A stretch of 64,000 nt of DNA from Achromobacter seleniivolatilans (GCF_030864005.1 NZ_CP132976.1:1798001-1862000); one strand, 5' to 3'; shown: positions 41,627-50,302, counted from the stretch's first letter. Notes: generated from the sequence alone by a model not told the origin. Numbers and translations are program-made.

Positions 41627-42562
41627 CTAAGGCGCAGGATGAAAGCGATCCAGCAGCCGCAGGAACAATTCCACGGCCCTTGTGCCGGGCCGGGACACCT
41701 CGGTGATCGCACTGATGGTGTTCTCGTACACCGGCCCATCGGGAAGCGGCGTCAGGGTATGGCGCCGCGAAACCGAATCAGCATAGTGCTGCGGCAGCAG
41801 ACCCACATAGTGCCCCGACGACACCAGCATCGCAATGGCCTCCAGTCCCGTGGCCTCGGGGCCGCGCGGAAATCCGCCAGCGCCCAGCGCGTCGTGCACA
41901 AAGGGATGCGACCGGTACACCAGCGGCAGCTCGCGGGCATGGGCCAGACTGCCCCGCGCCACGAACACCCGGTGCCGCTCGACAAAAAGCCGCTGGTAAT
42001 TGAACCCGCCTTCCCTGCGGTACATGCCGCGCACGGCGATCTGAACCCGCCGCTCGCGCAGGGCCTGATCCAGATCGTTGAAGGTCATGACGGTCAGTTC
42101 CACCTTCACATCAGGCGCCTCTTCGCGCATGGCGGCCAACGCCCGGGGAATCTGGCAGTCGGCATCGGTGATGACGTGTTCGACCATACCGATGGACAGT
42201 GTGCCCGACAGCACGCCACGCACCGCGTCGATCTCGGGCCGGATGCGTTCCAGGGATTTCAGCGCATCGCGCGCCAGCTCCAGCGCCACCTTGCCTGCCT
42301 GCGTCAGTTCAAAACCCGATGGGCCGCGATCGCACAGCCGCACTCCCAGCGTTTCCTCGACCTCGCGCACGTGACGGCTGATGGACGCCTTGGACATATT
42401 CAGCTGCTTTTCCGCCGCCGCGAAGCCATTGGCTTGGGCGACAGCGCAGAAGATTCGCAATGAGCGCAAATCGCGTTCGGTGAACTCGGGACGGGCCAAG
42501 GTCGTTCCGTTTTGAAAGGTATTGAATTTTGAAACCATACCACTAAAAAAATCATTTTTCAT
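41627..42562 (-). CDS. LysR-family regulator of the guanidino/amino-acid operon
   Basis: A 311-residue LysR regulator. The helix-turn-helix is IFCAVAQANGFAAAEKQLNMSKASISRHVREVEETLGVRLC. It is divergent from the importer/ureohydrolase operon starting at 42687, with a 124-base shared intergenic region, so it is the probable regulator of that operon. The inducer is unknown; the transported compound is the obvious candidate. The effector domain covers about residues 110-305. Confidence 0.9.
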   Translation of the reverse strand: MKNDFFSGMVSKFNTFQNGTTLARPEFTERDLRSLRIFCAVAQANGFAAAEKQLNMSKASISRHVREVEETLGVRLCDRGPSGFELTQAGKVALELARDALKSLERIRPEIDAVRGVLSGTLSIGMVEHVITDADCQIPRALAAMREEAPDVKVELTVMTFNDLDQALRERRVQIAVRGMYRREGGFNYQRLFVERHRVFVARGSLAHARELPLVYRSHPFVHDALGAGGFPRGPEATGLEAIAMLVSSGHYVGLLPQHYADSVSRRHTLTPLPDGPVYENTISAITEVSRPGTRAVELFLRLLDRFHPAP

Positions 42563-42686
42563 GACCCATTCACAGGGATACAGTTTCCTGAACTGCTAGC
42601 GCCAACGGGGCAAAGACTCCGCAGCGGGTCCCGCAAGGGACCAACGGCCTGGCGGCGAAATACATCACACAACAAGGGAAAAAATC

Positions 42687-43538
42687 ATGCTGAACCTGTC
42701 CAGAAGGCGCTTTGTCACGACCACCCTCGCTGCGGGGGCCGTGCTGGCCCTGCCGTCGCTGTCATTCGCAGAAGGCGGCTCGCTTGCCGACATCAAGAAG
42801 CGCGGCAAGCTGACAGTGGGCACCGAGGCCGCCTACGAACCCTTCGAATTTGTCGAAAACGGCAAGGTGGTGGGTTATGGCCACGACGTGCTGCAACTGA
42901 TGGCCGCAAAGCTGGGCGTCGAGTTGGAGCAAATGAACCTGCCCTTCCAAGGCCTGTTGCCAGGCCTGATGTCCCGCAAATTCGACTTTGTGGCCACCAG
43001 CGTGGGGATCACGCCGGAACGCGCAAAGCGCTTTGCGTTCACCCAACCCGTGGGCGTGGTCAGATCGGTGCTGATGGTGCGGGTAGACGACGCGTCCATC
43101 AAACAAGACAAAGATATCGCCGGCAAGATCATCGGCACCCAGATGGGATCGTCTTCCCAGCCGGTGGCCGAAGAATTCGAAAAGCGCCTGAAAGAGCAAT
43201 CCGGCAAGGGTTATGCGGATACCAAGCTGTTCCAGGCCTATCCCGACGTCTCCAACGCACTGGCCAACAAGACTGTGGACGTGGCGCTGATGCCGTCCAA
43301 CATCGCCGCCGTCCAAATGCGCAAGCAGCCGGGCGCCTTCCGCATCGCCGGCGAAATCGGCCAGGCCAAGCTGCTGGCATGGGTGGCCAACCCGAAAGAC
43401 CTGGAAATCCGCCAGTTCATCAACGACACCTTCGACGAATTGCGGGCATCGAACCAGCTGCTGGAACTGCAGAAGAAATGGTTCGGAGCCGCCATGGACA
43501 CGCCGCGCTCCAACTACCTGCCTGACGGCGCCATCTGA
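42687..43538 (+). CDS. Amino-acid-type ABC binding protein
   Basis: A 283-residue family-3 solute-binding protein. The signal region NLSRRRFVTTTLAAGAVLALPSLSFAE has three Arg before the hydrophobic core, so Tat export is possible. LADIKKRGKLTVGTEAAYEPFEFVENGKVVGYGHDVLQLMAAKLG is the family opening. A ribosome site AAGGGAAAAAA precedes the ATG. It is first in a six-gene operon with a ureohydrolase, which suggests that the ligand carries a guanidino group (inference). Confidence 0.93.
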   Translation: MLNLSRRRFVTTTLAAGAVLALPSLSFAEGGSLADIKKRGKLTVGTEAAYEPFEFVENGKVVGYGHDVLQLMAAKLGVELEQMNLPFQGLLPGLMSRKFDFVATSVGITPERAKRFAFTQPVGVVRSVLMVRVDDASIKQDKDIAGKIIGTQMGSSSQPVAEEFEKRLKEQSGKGYADTKLFQAYPDVSNALANKTVDVALMPSNIAAVQMRKQPGAFRIAGEIGQAKLLAWVANPKDLEIRQFINDTFDELRASNQLLELQKKWFGAAMDTPRSNYLPDGAI

Positions 43539-43548
43539 GCGCGCCGCC

Positions 43549-44229
43549 ATGCTGGATTGGTTGAATCAAAATGGCGCGCTGGCGCCATTTCTGCACGGCG
43601 TCGTCGAAGGCACAGCAATCACCATTGCGGCGTCGGTGGCGGCGTTCGCCATCGGCATCGTGCTGGGGGTCGTGCTGCTGCTGGCGCGCCTGTCGCCCTA
43701 TTCGCCGGTACGCGGTGCGGTCATGCTCTGGGTCAGCGCCATTCGCGGCACGCCCGCGCTGATCCACATGCTGATCGCCTACTACGTGGTGCCGGCCCTG
43801 CTGGGCATTTCGGTGTCGCCCATTGCAGCAGGCATCGGCGCGCTGGCCTGTAATACCAGCGCTTACATCGTGGAAATCTTGCGGGGCGCCCTCGGCACGC
43901 TGTCCGGCGGTCAGGTCGCCGCAGCCCGCGCGCTGGGCATGAGGCGCCGGCAGATCTGGCGATATGTGCTGCTGCCGCAGGTGTTCTACCGGGCGATCCC
44001 GCCGTTGACGAGCGAACTCACCATCTTGCTCAAGGCGTCGTCGCTGATGTCGATTATTGCGGTACCGGAACTGGCCACCGTGGCGCGCAACGCCACACTG
44101 CAAAGCGATCTGCCCTTGCAGGTATTCACGGTGACCGCTGCCGTGTATTTCATCATTTTGTTCTGCATCTCGGCCGTCTCGCGGCTGTGCGAACGCCGCG
44201 TATCCAGGATGCTGCCCAATGCCCATTGA
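43549..44229 (+). CDS. Amino-acid-type ABC permease 1
   Basis: A 226-residue HisM-type permease with SAIRGTPALIHMLIAYYVVPALLG, docking loop EILRGALGTLSGGQVAAARALGM and PQVFYRAIPPLTSE. Five or six membrane segments are visible. It starts ten bases after the binding-protein stop, and its end overlaps permease 2 by 11 bases. The two permeases should form a heterodimer. Confidence 0.93.
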   Translation: MLDWLNQNGALAPFLHGVVEGTAITIAASVAAFAIGIVLGVVLLLARLSPYSPVRGAVMLWVSAIRGTPALIHMLIAYYVVPALLGISVSPIAAGIGALACNTSAYIVEILRGALGTLSGGQVAAARALGMRRRQIWRYVLLPQVFYRAIPPLTSELTILLKASSLMSIIAVPELATVARNATLQSDLPLQVFTVTAAVYFIILFCISAVSRLCERRVSRMLPNAH

Positions 44230-44881
44230 TCTTTCCATCGTCGGGGAATCCATTCCCGTGCTGCTAAAGGGCCTGCGGATCACGGCGCTGGTCAGCCTGA
44301 TCGGCATTCCGCTGGGCATGCTGATCGGCACGCTGGCCGCCTATGCGGCGCAATCGCGCACACCGTTGCGCCCCATTGCGCTCGGCTATGTGGAGCTGGT
44401 GCGCAACATCCCCTTTTTGATCCTGGTCTACCTGTCGTTCTTCGGACTGCCCAAGATCGGAGTGCCCGCTTCCGCCATGACAGTCGCCATTGGCTGCACG
44501 GCGTTTTACACGGGCGGCTACTTCTGCGAAATCTTGCGTGCCGCGCTGCAAAGCGTTCCGCGCGGACAAAGCAGCGCGGCCCTGTCGCTGGGCATGACGT
44601 ACTGGCAGACGCAGCGCCACATCGTCGTGCCGCAACTCTTTGGCTTCCTGATCCCGCCCGCCACCAGCCTGATCATCATGATGTTCAAAGACACGGCGAT
44701 CTTCTCGGTGATGAGCCTGCCCGAGATGACCTACCAGAGCAATCTGCTCACCGCCAACACCTTCGCTTACCTAGAGGTGCTGGGCACGACTGCGCTGATC
44801 TATTGGCTGTGCAGCGTGCTGATGGCCAGCATCGGGCGCCGCCTGGAAACCGCAGCGCGCCGCAGCACGCACCAGACCTGA
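44219..44881 (+). CDS. Amino-acid-type ABC permease 2
   Basis: A 220-residue HisM-type permease with ELVRNIPFLILVYLSFFGLPKIG, docking loop EILRAALQSVPRGQSSAALSLGM and PQLFGFLIPPATS. It overlaps permease 1 by 11 bases and is followed after 29 bases by the ureohydrolase gene. Confidence 0.93.
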   Translation: MPIDLSIVGESIPVLLKGLRITALVSLIGIPLGMLIGTLAAYAAQSRTPLRPIALGYVELVRNIPFLILVYLSFFGLPKIGVPASAMTVAIGCTAFYTGGYFCEILRAALQSVPRGQSSAALSLGMTYWQTQRHIVVPQLFGFLIPPATSLIIMMFKDTAIFSVMSLPEMTYQSNLLTANTFAYLEVLGTTALIYWLCSVLMASIGRRLETAARRSTHQT

Positions 44882-44910
44882 TCCCTATTCCTACAAAAGG
44901 ACATCCAAAC

Positions 44911-45870
44911 ATGAGCACCTATACCGTCCCCCCCCGCACCGGCCACCCTACCCTGTTGTATTCGGAACTGGCGCTGGACCTGGACAATCTGCAAGCCGAT
45001 ATCGCCGTGCTGGGCATGCCCTACGGCTCGCCCTATTCGGCCGCCGACTTCAGCAATGACCAGACGAACGCGCCCACCGCCATCCGTCAGGCCACGGACC
45101 GCGTCGTGCGCCGTCCCGGCCACTACGACTTCGATATCGACGGCCCCCTGCTGCAAGGCCGCGAAGACATCCGCTTCGTAGATTGCGGCGACATCATTCC
45201 AGACCTGTCCAAACCCCGCGGCGAACACTACGAACGCGCCGAAGCCGCCGTGCGCCGCATCGCCGCAGCTGGCGCCGTGCCTATCGTGCTGGGCGGCGAC
45301 CACGGCATCACCACGCCCATCCTGCGCGGCCTGGATCAGAAAGGGCCGATCACGCTAGTACATATCGACGCCCATCTGGACTGGCGCGAAGACGTCAACG
45401 GCGTGCGCGACGGCTTGTCCAGCCCGATCCGCCGCGCCTCTGAAATGGCGCACGTCGACCGCATCATCCAGATTGGCCTGCGCGCCCAAGGCAGCGGCCG
45501 GCCCGAAGAACTGATCGCGGCGCGCGCCTATGGCGCCGAACTGGTCACCGCTTATGAACTGCACGACGTGGGCATGGACGCCGTGCTGGAACGCATTCCG
45601 GACGGCGGCAATTACTACCTGACCATCGACGCCGACGGCATGGACCCGGCCACGATGCCCGCCGTCGCAGGCCCCGCCCCTGGCGGCGTGACGTTCGTAC
45701 AGGCGCGCAAGCTGATCCATGGCCTGGTGCGCAAGGGCCGCGTTGTTGGCATGGACATCGTGGAAATCCAGCCGGAGAAAGACCTGAACCAGATCTCGTG
45801 CATTACAGCCGGGCGTCTGATCCTGAACCTGATCGGCGCTTCCATCCGCGCAGGGCACTACGACAAATGA
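44911..45870 (+). CDS. Ureohydrolase (agmatinase/guanidino-acid hydrolase family)
   Basis: A 319-residue manganese enzyme that splits urea from a guanidino compound. The ligand motifs are GGDHGITTP, HIDAHLDW and TIDADGMDPATMP, containing the His and Asp residues of the binuclear site. The substrate could be agmatine, guanidinobutyrate or guanidinopropionate; family members are often over-called agmatinase. AAAAGGA precedes ATG 44911; the longer upstream frame overlaps the permease gene. Its stop overlaps the next ATPase start by four bases. Location inside an importer operon argues that it acts on the imported compound. Confidence 0.92.
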   Translation: MSTYTVPPRTGHPTLLYSELALDLDNLQADIAVLGMPYGSPYSAADFSNDQTNAPTAIRQATDRVVRRPGHYDFDIDGPLLQGREDIRFVDCGDIIPDLSKPRGEHYERAEAAVRRIAAAGAVPIVLGGDHGITTPILRGLDQKGPITLVHIDAHLDWREDVNGVRDGLSSPIRRASEMAHVDRIIQIGLRAQGSGRPEELIAARAYGAELVTAYELHDVGMDAVLERIPDGGNYYLTIDADGMDPATMPAVAGPAPGGVTFVQARKLIHGLVRKGRVVGMDIVEIQPEKDLNQISCITAGRLILNLIGASIRAGHYDK

Positions 45871-46610
45871 ACGCCTCCACGCCCATCATCGAAATCCGCG
45901 GGGTGGACAAGTACTACGGCAGCCACCACGTGCTCAAGCAGTGCTCCACCCAGGTGAGCAAGGGCGAGATCGTGGTGGTCTGCGGGCCGTCCGGCTCGGG
46001 CAAATCCACCTTGATCAAGACCGTCAACGCGCTGGAACCCATACAAAAGGGCGACATCCTGATTGACGGCGACTCGGTCACCAGCACCACGGACCTGCCC
46101 AAGCTGCGCACCAAGGTCGGCATGGTGTTCCAGCACTTTGAGCTGTTTCCCCATCTGGATATCACGCGCAACCTGACGCTTGCCCAGCAGATCGTGCTGG
46201 GGCGCGACATCGCCACGGCCAGCGCCAAAGCCGCCGCCCTGCTCGAACGCGTCGGCTTATCTGCCCACGCGCACAAGCATCCGGGCCAACTGTCGGGCGG
46301 GCAACAGCAACGCGTGGCGATTGCCCGCGCGTTGTCCATGGACCCCATGGCCATGCTGTTTGACGAACCCACGTCCGCGCTGGACCCCGAAATGGTCAAC
46401 GAGGTGCTGGACGTCATGGTGGAGCTGGCCGAAGAAGGCATGACGATGATGGTGGTCACGCACGAAATGGGCTTTGCCCGGCGCGTGGCCAACCGCGTGG
46501 TCTTCATGGAAGACGGCGCCATCATCGAAGACAGCCCCACAGACCGTTTCTTCCAAGACGCTGCCAGCCCGCAGGCGCAGCGTTTTCTTTCGAAGATTCT
46601 TCCTCACTGA
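45867..46610 (+). CDS. Amino-acid-type ABC ATP-binding protein
   Basis: The 247-residue ATPase of the operon. Walker A is GPSGSGKST, then MVFQHFELFPHLDITRN, signature [15 protein letters not shown], Walker [15 protein letters not shown], and THEMGFAR. It overlaps the ureohydrolase stop (ATGA), so the catabolic enzyme is embedded between importer parts. The longer frame upstream is not real. Confidence 0.94.
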   Translation: MNASTPIIEIRGVDKYYGSHHVLKQCSTQVSKGEIVVVCGPSGSGKSTLIKTVNALEPIQKGDILIDGDSVTSTTDLPKLRTKVGMVFQHFELFPHLDITRNLTLAQQIVLGRDIATASAKAAALLERVGLSAHAHKHPGQLSGGQQQRVAIARALSMDPMAMLFDEPTSALDPEMVNEVLDVMVELAEEGMTMMVVTHEMGFARRVANRVVFMEDGAIIEDSPTDRFFQDAASPQAQRFLSKILPH

Positions 46611-46656
46611 CCCCTGTCCGGCGCCCGCGCGCCGGCCCTTTCTAAAGACCCACACC

Positions 46657-47067
46657 ATGGCGCACACCCGCATCCGCAAATTCAACACGCGTGAAACCTA
46701 CCCCGAGCAGCAACTGGACAACGATCTGTGCCAGGCGGTTGTCGCCGGCAATCTCGTATTCCTGCGCGGTCAAATCGGCCAAGACCTGGACACCCGGGAA
46801 TCCGTCGGCGTGGGCGACGTTACCGCCCAAGCCGAAAAAGCCATGGCAAACGTCGCCATGCTGCTGGATGAATGCGGCAGCGAGCTCTCGCACATCTGCA
46901 AACTAACCGTGTATCTGGTCGACGTCCGCTATCGCGAAGCCGTCTACAACGTCATGGGCCGCTGGCTCAAAGGCGTGTTCCCCGTGTCCACCGGCATCAT
47001 CGTTTCCGCCCTGGCCCGCCCCGAGTGGCTGGTTGAAATAGACGTGACCGCCGTCATCCCCGGCTAG
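46657..47067 (+). CDS. RidA family (YjgF/YER057c/UK114) protein
   Basis: A 136-residue RidA-like protein. RidA enzymes deaminate reactive enamine/imine intermediates from amino-acid metabolism. The C-terminal GIIVSALARPEWLVEIDVTAVIPG corresponds to the conserved region with the family Arg and the terminal Glu environment. It follows the ATPase by about 45 bases and closes the guanidino-compound operon. Some subfamilies lack deaminase activity, so the exact role is open. Confidence 0.88.
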   Translation: MAHTRIRKFNTRETYPEQQLDNDLCQAVVAGNLVFLRGQIGQDLDTRESVGVGDVTAQAEKAMANVAMLLDECGSELSHICKLTVYLVDVRYREAVYNVMGRWLKGVFPVSTGIIVSALARPEWLVEIDVTAVIPG

Positions 47068-47115
47068 CAAAGCATTGCATGCTAGGCTTTCCCCTTGATC
47101 CAAAAAGGCGGCGGC

Positions 47116-47442
47116 ATGCAATTCAATATCAAGGACAGCGCGGGCAATCTTATTGGCGTGGCAGACGTACAAACGTCCCCCGGCGCGGTAATGTGCGGCA
47201 GCTTTACGCCCGCGCCGGGCTTTGCCCGGTACGCCGCGCTATTTCAAGAATTGGAACAAGCGGCCAACGGCCAGTTGCTAAAAGACGCCGACCGGCTGAC
47301 ACAAGACATAACCGGCCACGCCTTCACCGCCACCGGCCCCTTGCCGCTACCCACCAGCGCACCGGTTGAAGATCTGCAAATCATGAGCGGCGGCATCAGC
47401 TTCAAGGTGCAAGACCCTGCTGTCGGCAAGGCGGCCACGTAA
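47116..47442 (+). CDS. Small protein of unknown function
   Basis: A 108-residue cytoplasmic-looking protein from ATG 47116, with AAAGGCGG just upstream; a longer start at 47095 adds seven residues. I do not recognise the family. It has no membrane segment and only one Cys. It overlaps the following TlpA-like gene by one base, so the two are probably co-translated. Confidence 0.7.
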   Translation: MQFNIKDSAGNLIGVADVQTSPGAVMCGSFTPAPGFARYAALFQELEQAANGQLLKDADRLTQDITGHAFTATGPLPLPTSAPVEDLQIMSGGISFKVQDPAVGKAAT

Positions 47443-48269
47443 TGCCCGCCATTCGAATCGGACCGCTGGTATTTCCCACTGATCTGGCCATATTGATGGC
47501 CGCCGCCATAGCCGGTTTGCTGGCGGCGCACCTGCTCAACCGGCAGCGCGACCGCACGGCCAACCTGAGCACCGACTTGTGGCGGGCGCTAGTCATCGGC
47601 CTGGTGGCGGCGCGGTTGGCCTTTGTCTGGCAATACCGTGAACACTATCTGCCGGACCCGATCCAGATTCTGGATCTGCGCGACGGCGGCTGGACGGGCC
47701 TGATCGGTCTGGGCGCCGCTTGGCTCTACACACTGTATGCCGTCGTCCGGCGCCATTCGCCGCGTCCCGCGCTCGTGGGCGCGCTGGCGTTGGCAAGCGT
47801 GGTCTGGTTCGGCGGCGGACGTTGGCTTGCGTCTGCGCCAGAGGCGCCTTCCGCCCTGACCGCCCTGGCTGTACAGCAGGTCGATGGCTCGCCCGCGGCG
47901 CTTAACGCCTTCCACGGCAAACCCACGGTCATCAACCTTTGGGCCAGCTGGTGCCCGCCTTGCCGCCGTGAAATGCCAGCATTCGCGGCCGCACAGGCCG
48001 CGAACCCCGACGTGAATTTTGTCTTTCTGAATCAGGCGGAAGCGCCGGGTCCGGTCACGGAATTTCTGACTCAGCATGCGCCGACGTTGCAAAACGTGTT
48101 GCTTGATCCTGCTGGCGACGCATCACGCCAAATGAGCAATCGCGGGCTACCCGCCACGTTGTTCCTGGATGCGCAAGGCCGGCTGGTGGACTTGCGGGTG
48201 GGGGAGCTTTCGACGGCGTCGCTGGCGCAACGGTTGGAAGCGATTCGGGATGAGGATGGGGGGGATTAG
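47442..48269 (+). CDS. Membrane-anchored TlpA-like thiol-disulfide reductase with Lgt-like N-terminal domain
   Basis: A 275-residue protein. The N-terminal about 125 residues hold four membrane segments resembling prolipoprotein diacylglyceryl transferase (ARLAFVWQYREHYLPDPIQIL and DGGWTGLIGLG), but the His-Gly-Gly motif of Lgt is replaced by Trp-Thr-Gly-Leu. The C-terminal about 140 residues are a periplasmic thioredoxin fold with WASWCPPCRREMP as active site and the cis-Pro in RGLPATLFLD. It probably reduces disulfides in the periplasm, with the Lgt-like part serving as membrane anchor. It overlaps the small gene before it. Confidence 0.85.
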   Translation: MPAIRIGPLVFPTDLAILMAAAIAGLLAAHLLNRQRDRTANLSTDLWRALVIGLVAARLAFVWQYREHYLPDPIQILDLRDGGWTGLIGLGAAWLYTLYAVVRRHSPRPALVGALALASVVWFGGGRWLASAPEAPSALTALAVQQVDGSPAALNAFHGKPTVINLWASWCPPCRREMPAFAAAQAANPDVNFVFLNQAEAPGPVTEFLTQHAPTLQNVLLDPAGDASRQMSNRGLPATLFLDAQGRLVDLRVGELSTASLAQRLEAIRDEDGGD

Positions 48270-48332
48270 TTGGGGGGCCGACCGTTGGTTGGTACATCAA
48301 CGCGGTCATCGCGTGTGGTGCATGTGACGAGC

Positions 48333-48592
48333 CTAGTTAGACTCACCCAAAGGCTTGCTCATAATGATGCTTCGGTAATTGGTGTGTTTCCACTGCGCGA
48401 ACTCGATCGGCCTTTAGCCGCAAGCGGCGTACCACTCTTGCAGATGCATGGCCGGTTCGGCTGTGTCCAAGGCTATTTCCGTGGCCCCACCGGCTACCGC
48501 CCGTGCTTCCGCGTACTCCATCAATCCGGTTCGAAGCCCCGACCTTTGCAAAGCGGGGTTTGCCTGCGTCACACAATTGTTGGCGCGAACTA
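48333..48592 (-). pseudogene. GNAT acetyltransferase remnant with internal stop
   Basis: On the minus strand a frame reads SGLRTGLMEYAEARAVAGG, then ATEIALDTAEPAMHLQEWYAACG, a TAA at 48414-48416, and RPIEFAQWKHTNYRSIIMSKPL. This is the C-terminal half of a GNAT acetyltransferase in one frame, broken by a stop where a Tyr codon would be expected. The N-terminal half is missing; the frame closes against the zinc-ribbon gene. It is too broken to be called as a gene. Confidence 0.7.
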
Positions 48593-48925
48593 TTTATCCT
48601 TGTACTGAACTAGCGGCCAAAGGCGCCAGAATGCGGTGACGGCAAGTATCAGTACGGCAACCAGGATTAAGGACTTCCACCATGTCCAGCCGAGAAGTAA
48701 GACCAGCAGAACAATAGAAAATAAATACAAAATGATATTGCCTACGAATCCACTGAAAACGCGGAAAAATGGATTTCCCAACAACCACGGGCCAATTTTC
48801 GCGCCGCAGACAGGACAAGAAAAGGGAGCATTTTTGCTCGCGTTTTCAACGCTGGGCATATCGCTCTCCTTGAAGCGCTGGCGGCATGATGGACAGCGCT
48901 GGTTCATGAACTCAAAAAAACTCAT
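48590..48925 (-). CDS. Zinc-ribbon membrane protein of unknown function
   Basis: A 111-residue protein with two CxxC pairs (QRCPSCRQRF and FSCPVCGAKIG) forming a zinc ribbon, followed by two membrane segments near residues 58-77 and 80-98. It is visibly more AT-rich than the neighbouring core genes, which suggests acquisition. Its ATG overlaps the TGA of the preceding frameshifted gene, so the two were once translated together. The function is not recognised. Confidence 0.75.
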   Translation of the reverse strand: MSFFEFMNQRCPSCRQRFKESDMPSVENASKNAPFSCPVCGAKIGPWLLGNPFFRVFSGFVGNIILYLFSIVLLVLLLGWTWWKSLILVAVLILAVTAFWRLWPLVQYKDK

Positions 48926-49228
48926 GGTATGAACTTCCTGATGCCTTCTAGAAAATCGCGAATCTCGGCAACTTGCATGGCGGCGTCTGCGGGAATTTCA
49001 TCGCACCAAGCGGCGTTATAGCGGAAATCAAGTTTTAAAGCGTTGTTGATACCGGCAAAACAGCGTTCTCCTTCAATAATTGCCCGACAGGCGGCGCCGT
49101 AACCTGCTAACAGGAAAAGAGTATTTTTTCGCTAAATCCACAATCGAACGGCTCGATTTCGATTGGCCGTAGATTTCGACAATCTCTTCAACGACAGGAT
49201 CAAGGCTTCTGGGAACCGGATTCGCCAT
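48922..49228 (-). pseudogene. Small orphan gene, frameshifted in an A6 run
   Basis: From ATG 49228 the frame reads MANPVPRSLDPVVEEIVEIY and continues to DLAKKYSFPV before stopping early. Shifting one base inside the six-A run (plus-strand T run 49124-49129) restores LFLLAGYGAACRAIIEGERC and a frame that runs to TGA 48924-48922, overlapping the next ATG. A five-A run would give about 101 residues. Either a recent frameshift, a sequencing error or programmed slippage. The family is not recognised; size and setting recall orphan immunity genes. Confidence 0.6.
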
Positions 49229-49382
49229 CTATTACACCTTTAAATGCAACGCCGCTGGATACGGGCAGGGTTATTGTTAACCGCCGAGGCTATCTTCCCA
49301 AAGAGACGGCTGATATAGGATTGGACTGACTTTGTTGCACAAATATGTGGGACTGGTGATTAAGCAAAAAAAGCTGCCTTAG

Positions 49383-49583
49383 AAGGCGGCGACGCCTGCT
49401 GACGCCGTATGGTGCGGCAGCGATACGATCACCGAAGCGAAGTACGCCGCGCTGAAGCACCCAAACCTAAGTCGGTTCATCTATAAGCATGGAGACCGGC
49501 ATCGGCTCAATGACGCCATCAGCACAATGGAAGAACACCATCCCGGCCAAATCATCTGGATTGAGTCGCCTGAATCCAATTAG
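49383..49583 (+). pseudogene. Start-less coding remnant
   Basis: A 66-codon open frame with no usable start after a TAG at 49380-49382. It reads through WCGSDTITEAKYAALKHPNL, then SRFIYKHGDRHRLNDAIS and ends ESPESN. Composition looks protein-coding. Its stop overlaps by four bases the stop of a minus-strand remnant (49580-49717, ending VNLSTATG), so two broken genes meet tail to tail. The family of either is not recognised. Confidence 0.4.
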
Positions 49584-49884
49584 CCAGTCGCGGTAGATAG
49601 GTTCACCAGGCGCTTGATTTCTGGTTCGGAGGTATCGCTGATGGCGGCCGCGGCCACGCCTAAGCGCTCTTTCGTCGAGGCGCGGAGCGCATGTCCGGTC
49701 TTCGCCGGGAAAGCATTGACCCTATTTAGTCAAAACCAACGCCTGCCCATGGATCTTTGGTGCTCCCGCCATACGTTTTCGCAACGTGCGAGTCTCTTTG
49801 CATGACACTGCGCAAAGTCGCGCGATGCCAACCCCAAACTCAATTTCGGGGGACATCGTGGCGTCTGGCACAGAGCAACGTAAA

Positions 49885-50208
49885 ATGACCGGCTTCCAGC
49901 CTCTACATGCTTCCCTTATGAACCTTGAACGACTGCGCCGCGAATTTCCCGACTACGACATCACAACCCTGCCCCCCATACCCGATGGGTATTTCGACGC
50001 GTCGAGCTACATCGATGCAGCTCCTTCGTTCGAGAACGAGGAGCGCAGTTTGAAAGTGTTTGTCGACTACGCCAACTATGCCGACCGCCAATCCGGCAGG
50101 AGCCAGCGCTTCTGCGTTTCGCGCTACGACGAGGAAGCTGGTGACTTCGAGGACGTCGCCCTGTCGACTAACGATTGGGCCGAAGTCATGCGCTTCCTGA
50201 GCGCCTGA
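49885..50208 (+). CDS. Small protein of unknown function
   Basis: A 107-residue acidic protein from ATG 49885 (ATG 49918 is the alternative; neither has a clear ribosome site). It contains FPDYDITTLPPIPDGYFDAS and LKVFVDYANYADRQSGRSQR and has no membrane segment. I do not recognise it. Its last codons belong to a diverged direct repeat: a decayed copy of the tail occurs at about 51115, which shows that the gene end was duplicated. Confidence 0.6.
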   Translation: MTGFQPLHASLMNLERLRREFPDYDITTLPPIPDGYFDASSYIDAAPSFENEERSLKVFVDYANYADRQSGRSQRFCVSRYDEEAGDFEDVALSTNDWAEVMRFLSA

Positions 50209-50302
50209 ACGACCTCGCCCGGGGCGATCGGTCTCCGCTCTGATCGTCGGATGATCGCCCCCGCGACCTCTTGCGCTCCCGTGGTCTTTCTTGACTTCGA
50301 CG
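50162..50302 (+). repeat. Direct repeat, copy 1 (intact)
   Basis: About 141 bases spanning the end of the small unknown gene and the start of a HAD-like gene. It matches 51115-51247 over nearly its whole length with small gaps, reading in copy 1 as STNDWAE and then MIAPATSCAPVVFLDFDG. The two copies flank the LprI-family gene. Confidence 0.8.

Noticed and set aside
49321..49400. Possible insertion-sequence end around TTTGTTGCACAAA
   Set aside because: The short match recalls IS5-type ends, but no matching second end or transposase was found nearby.
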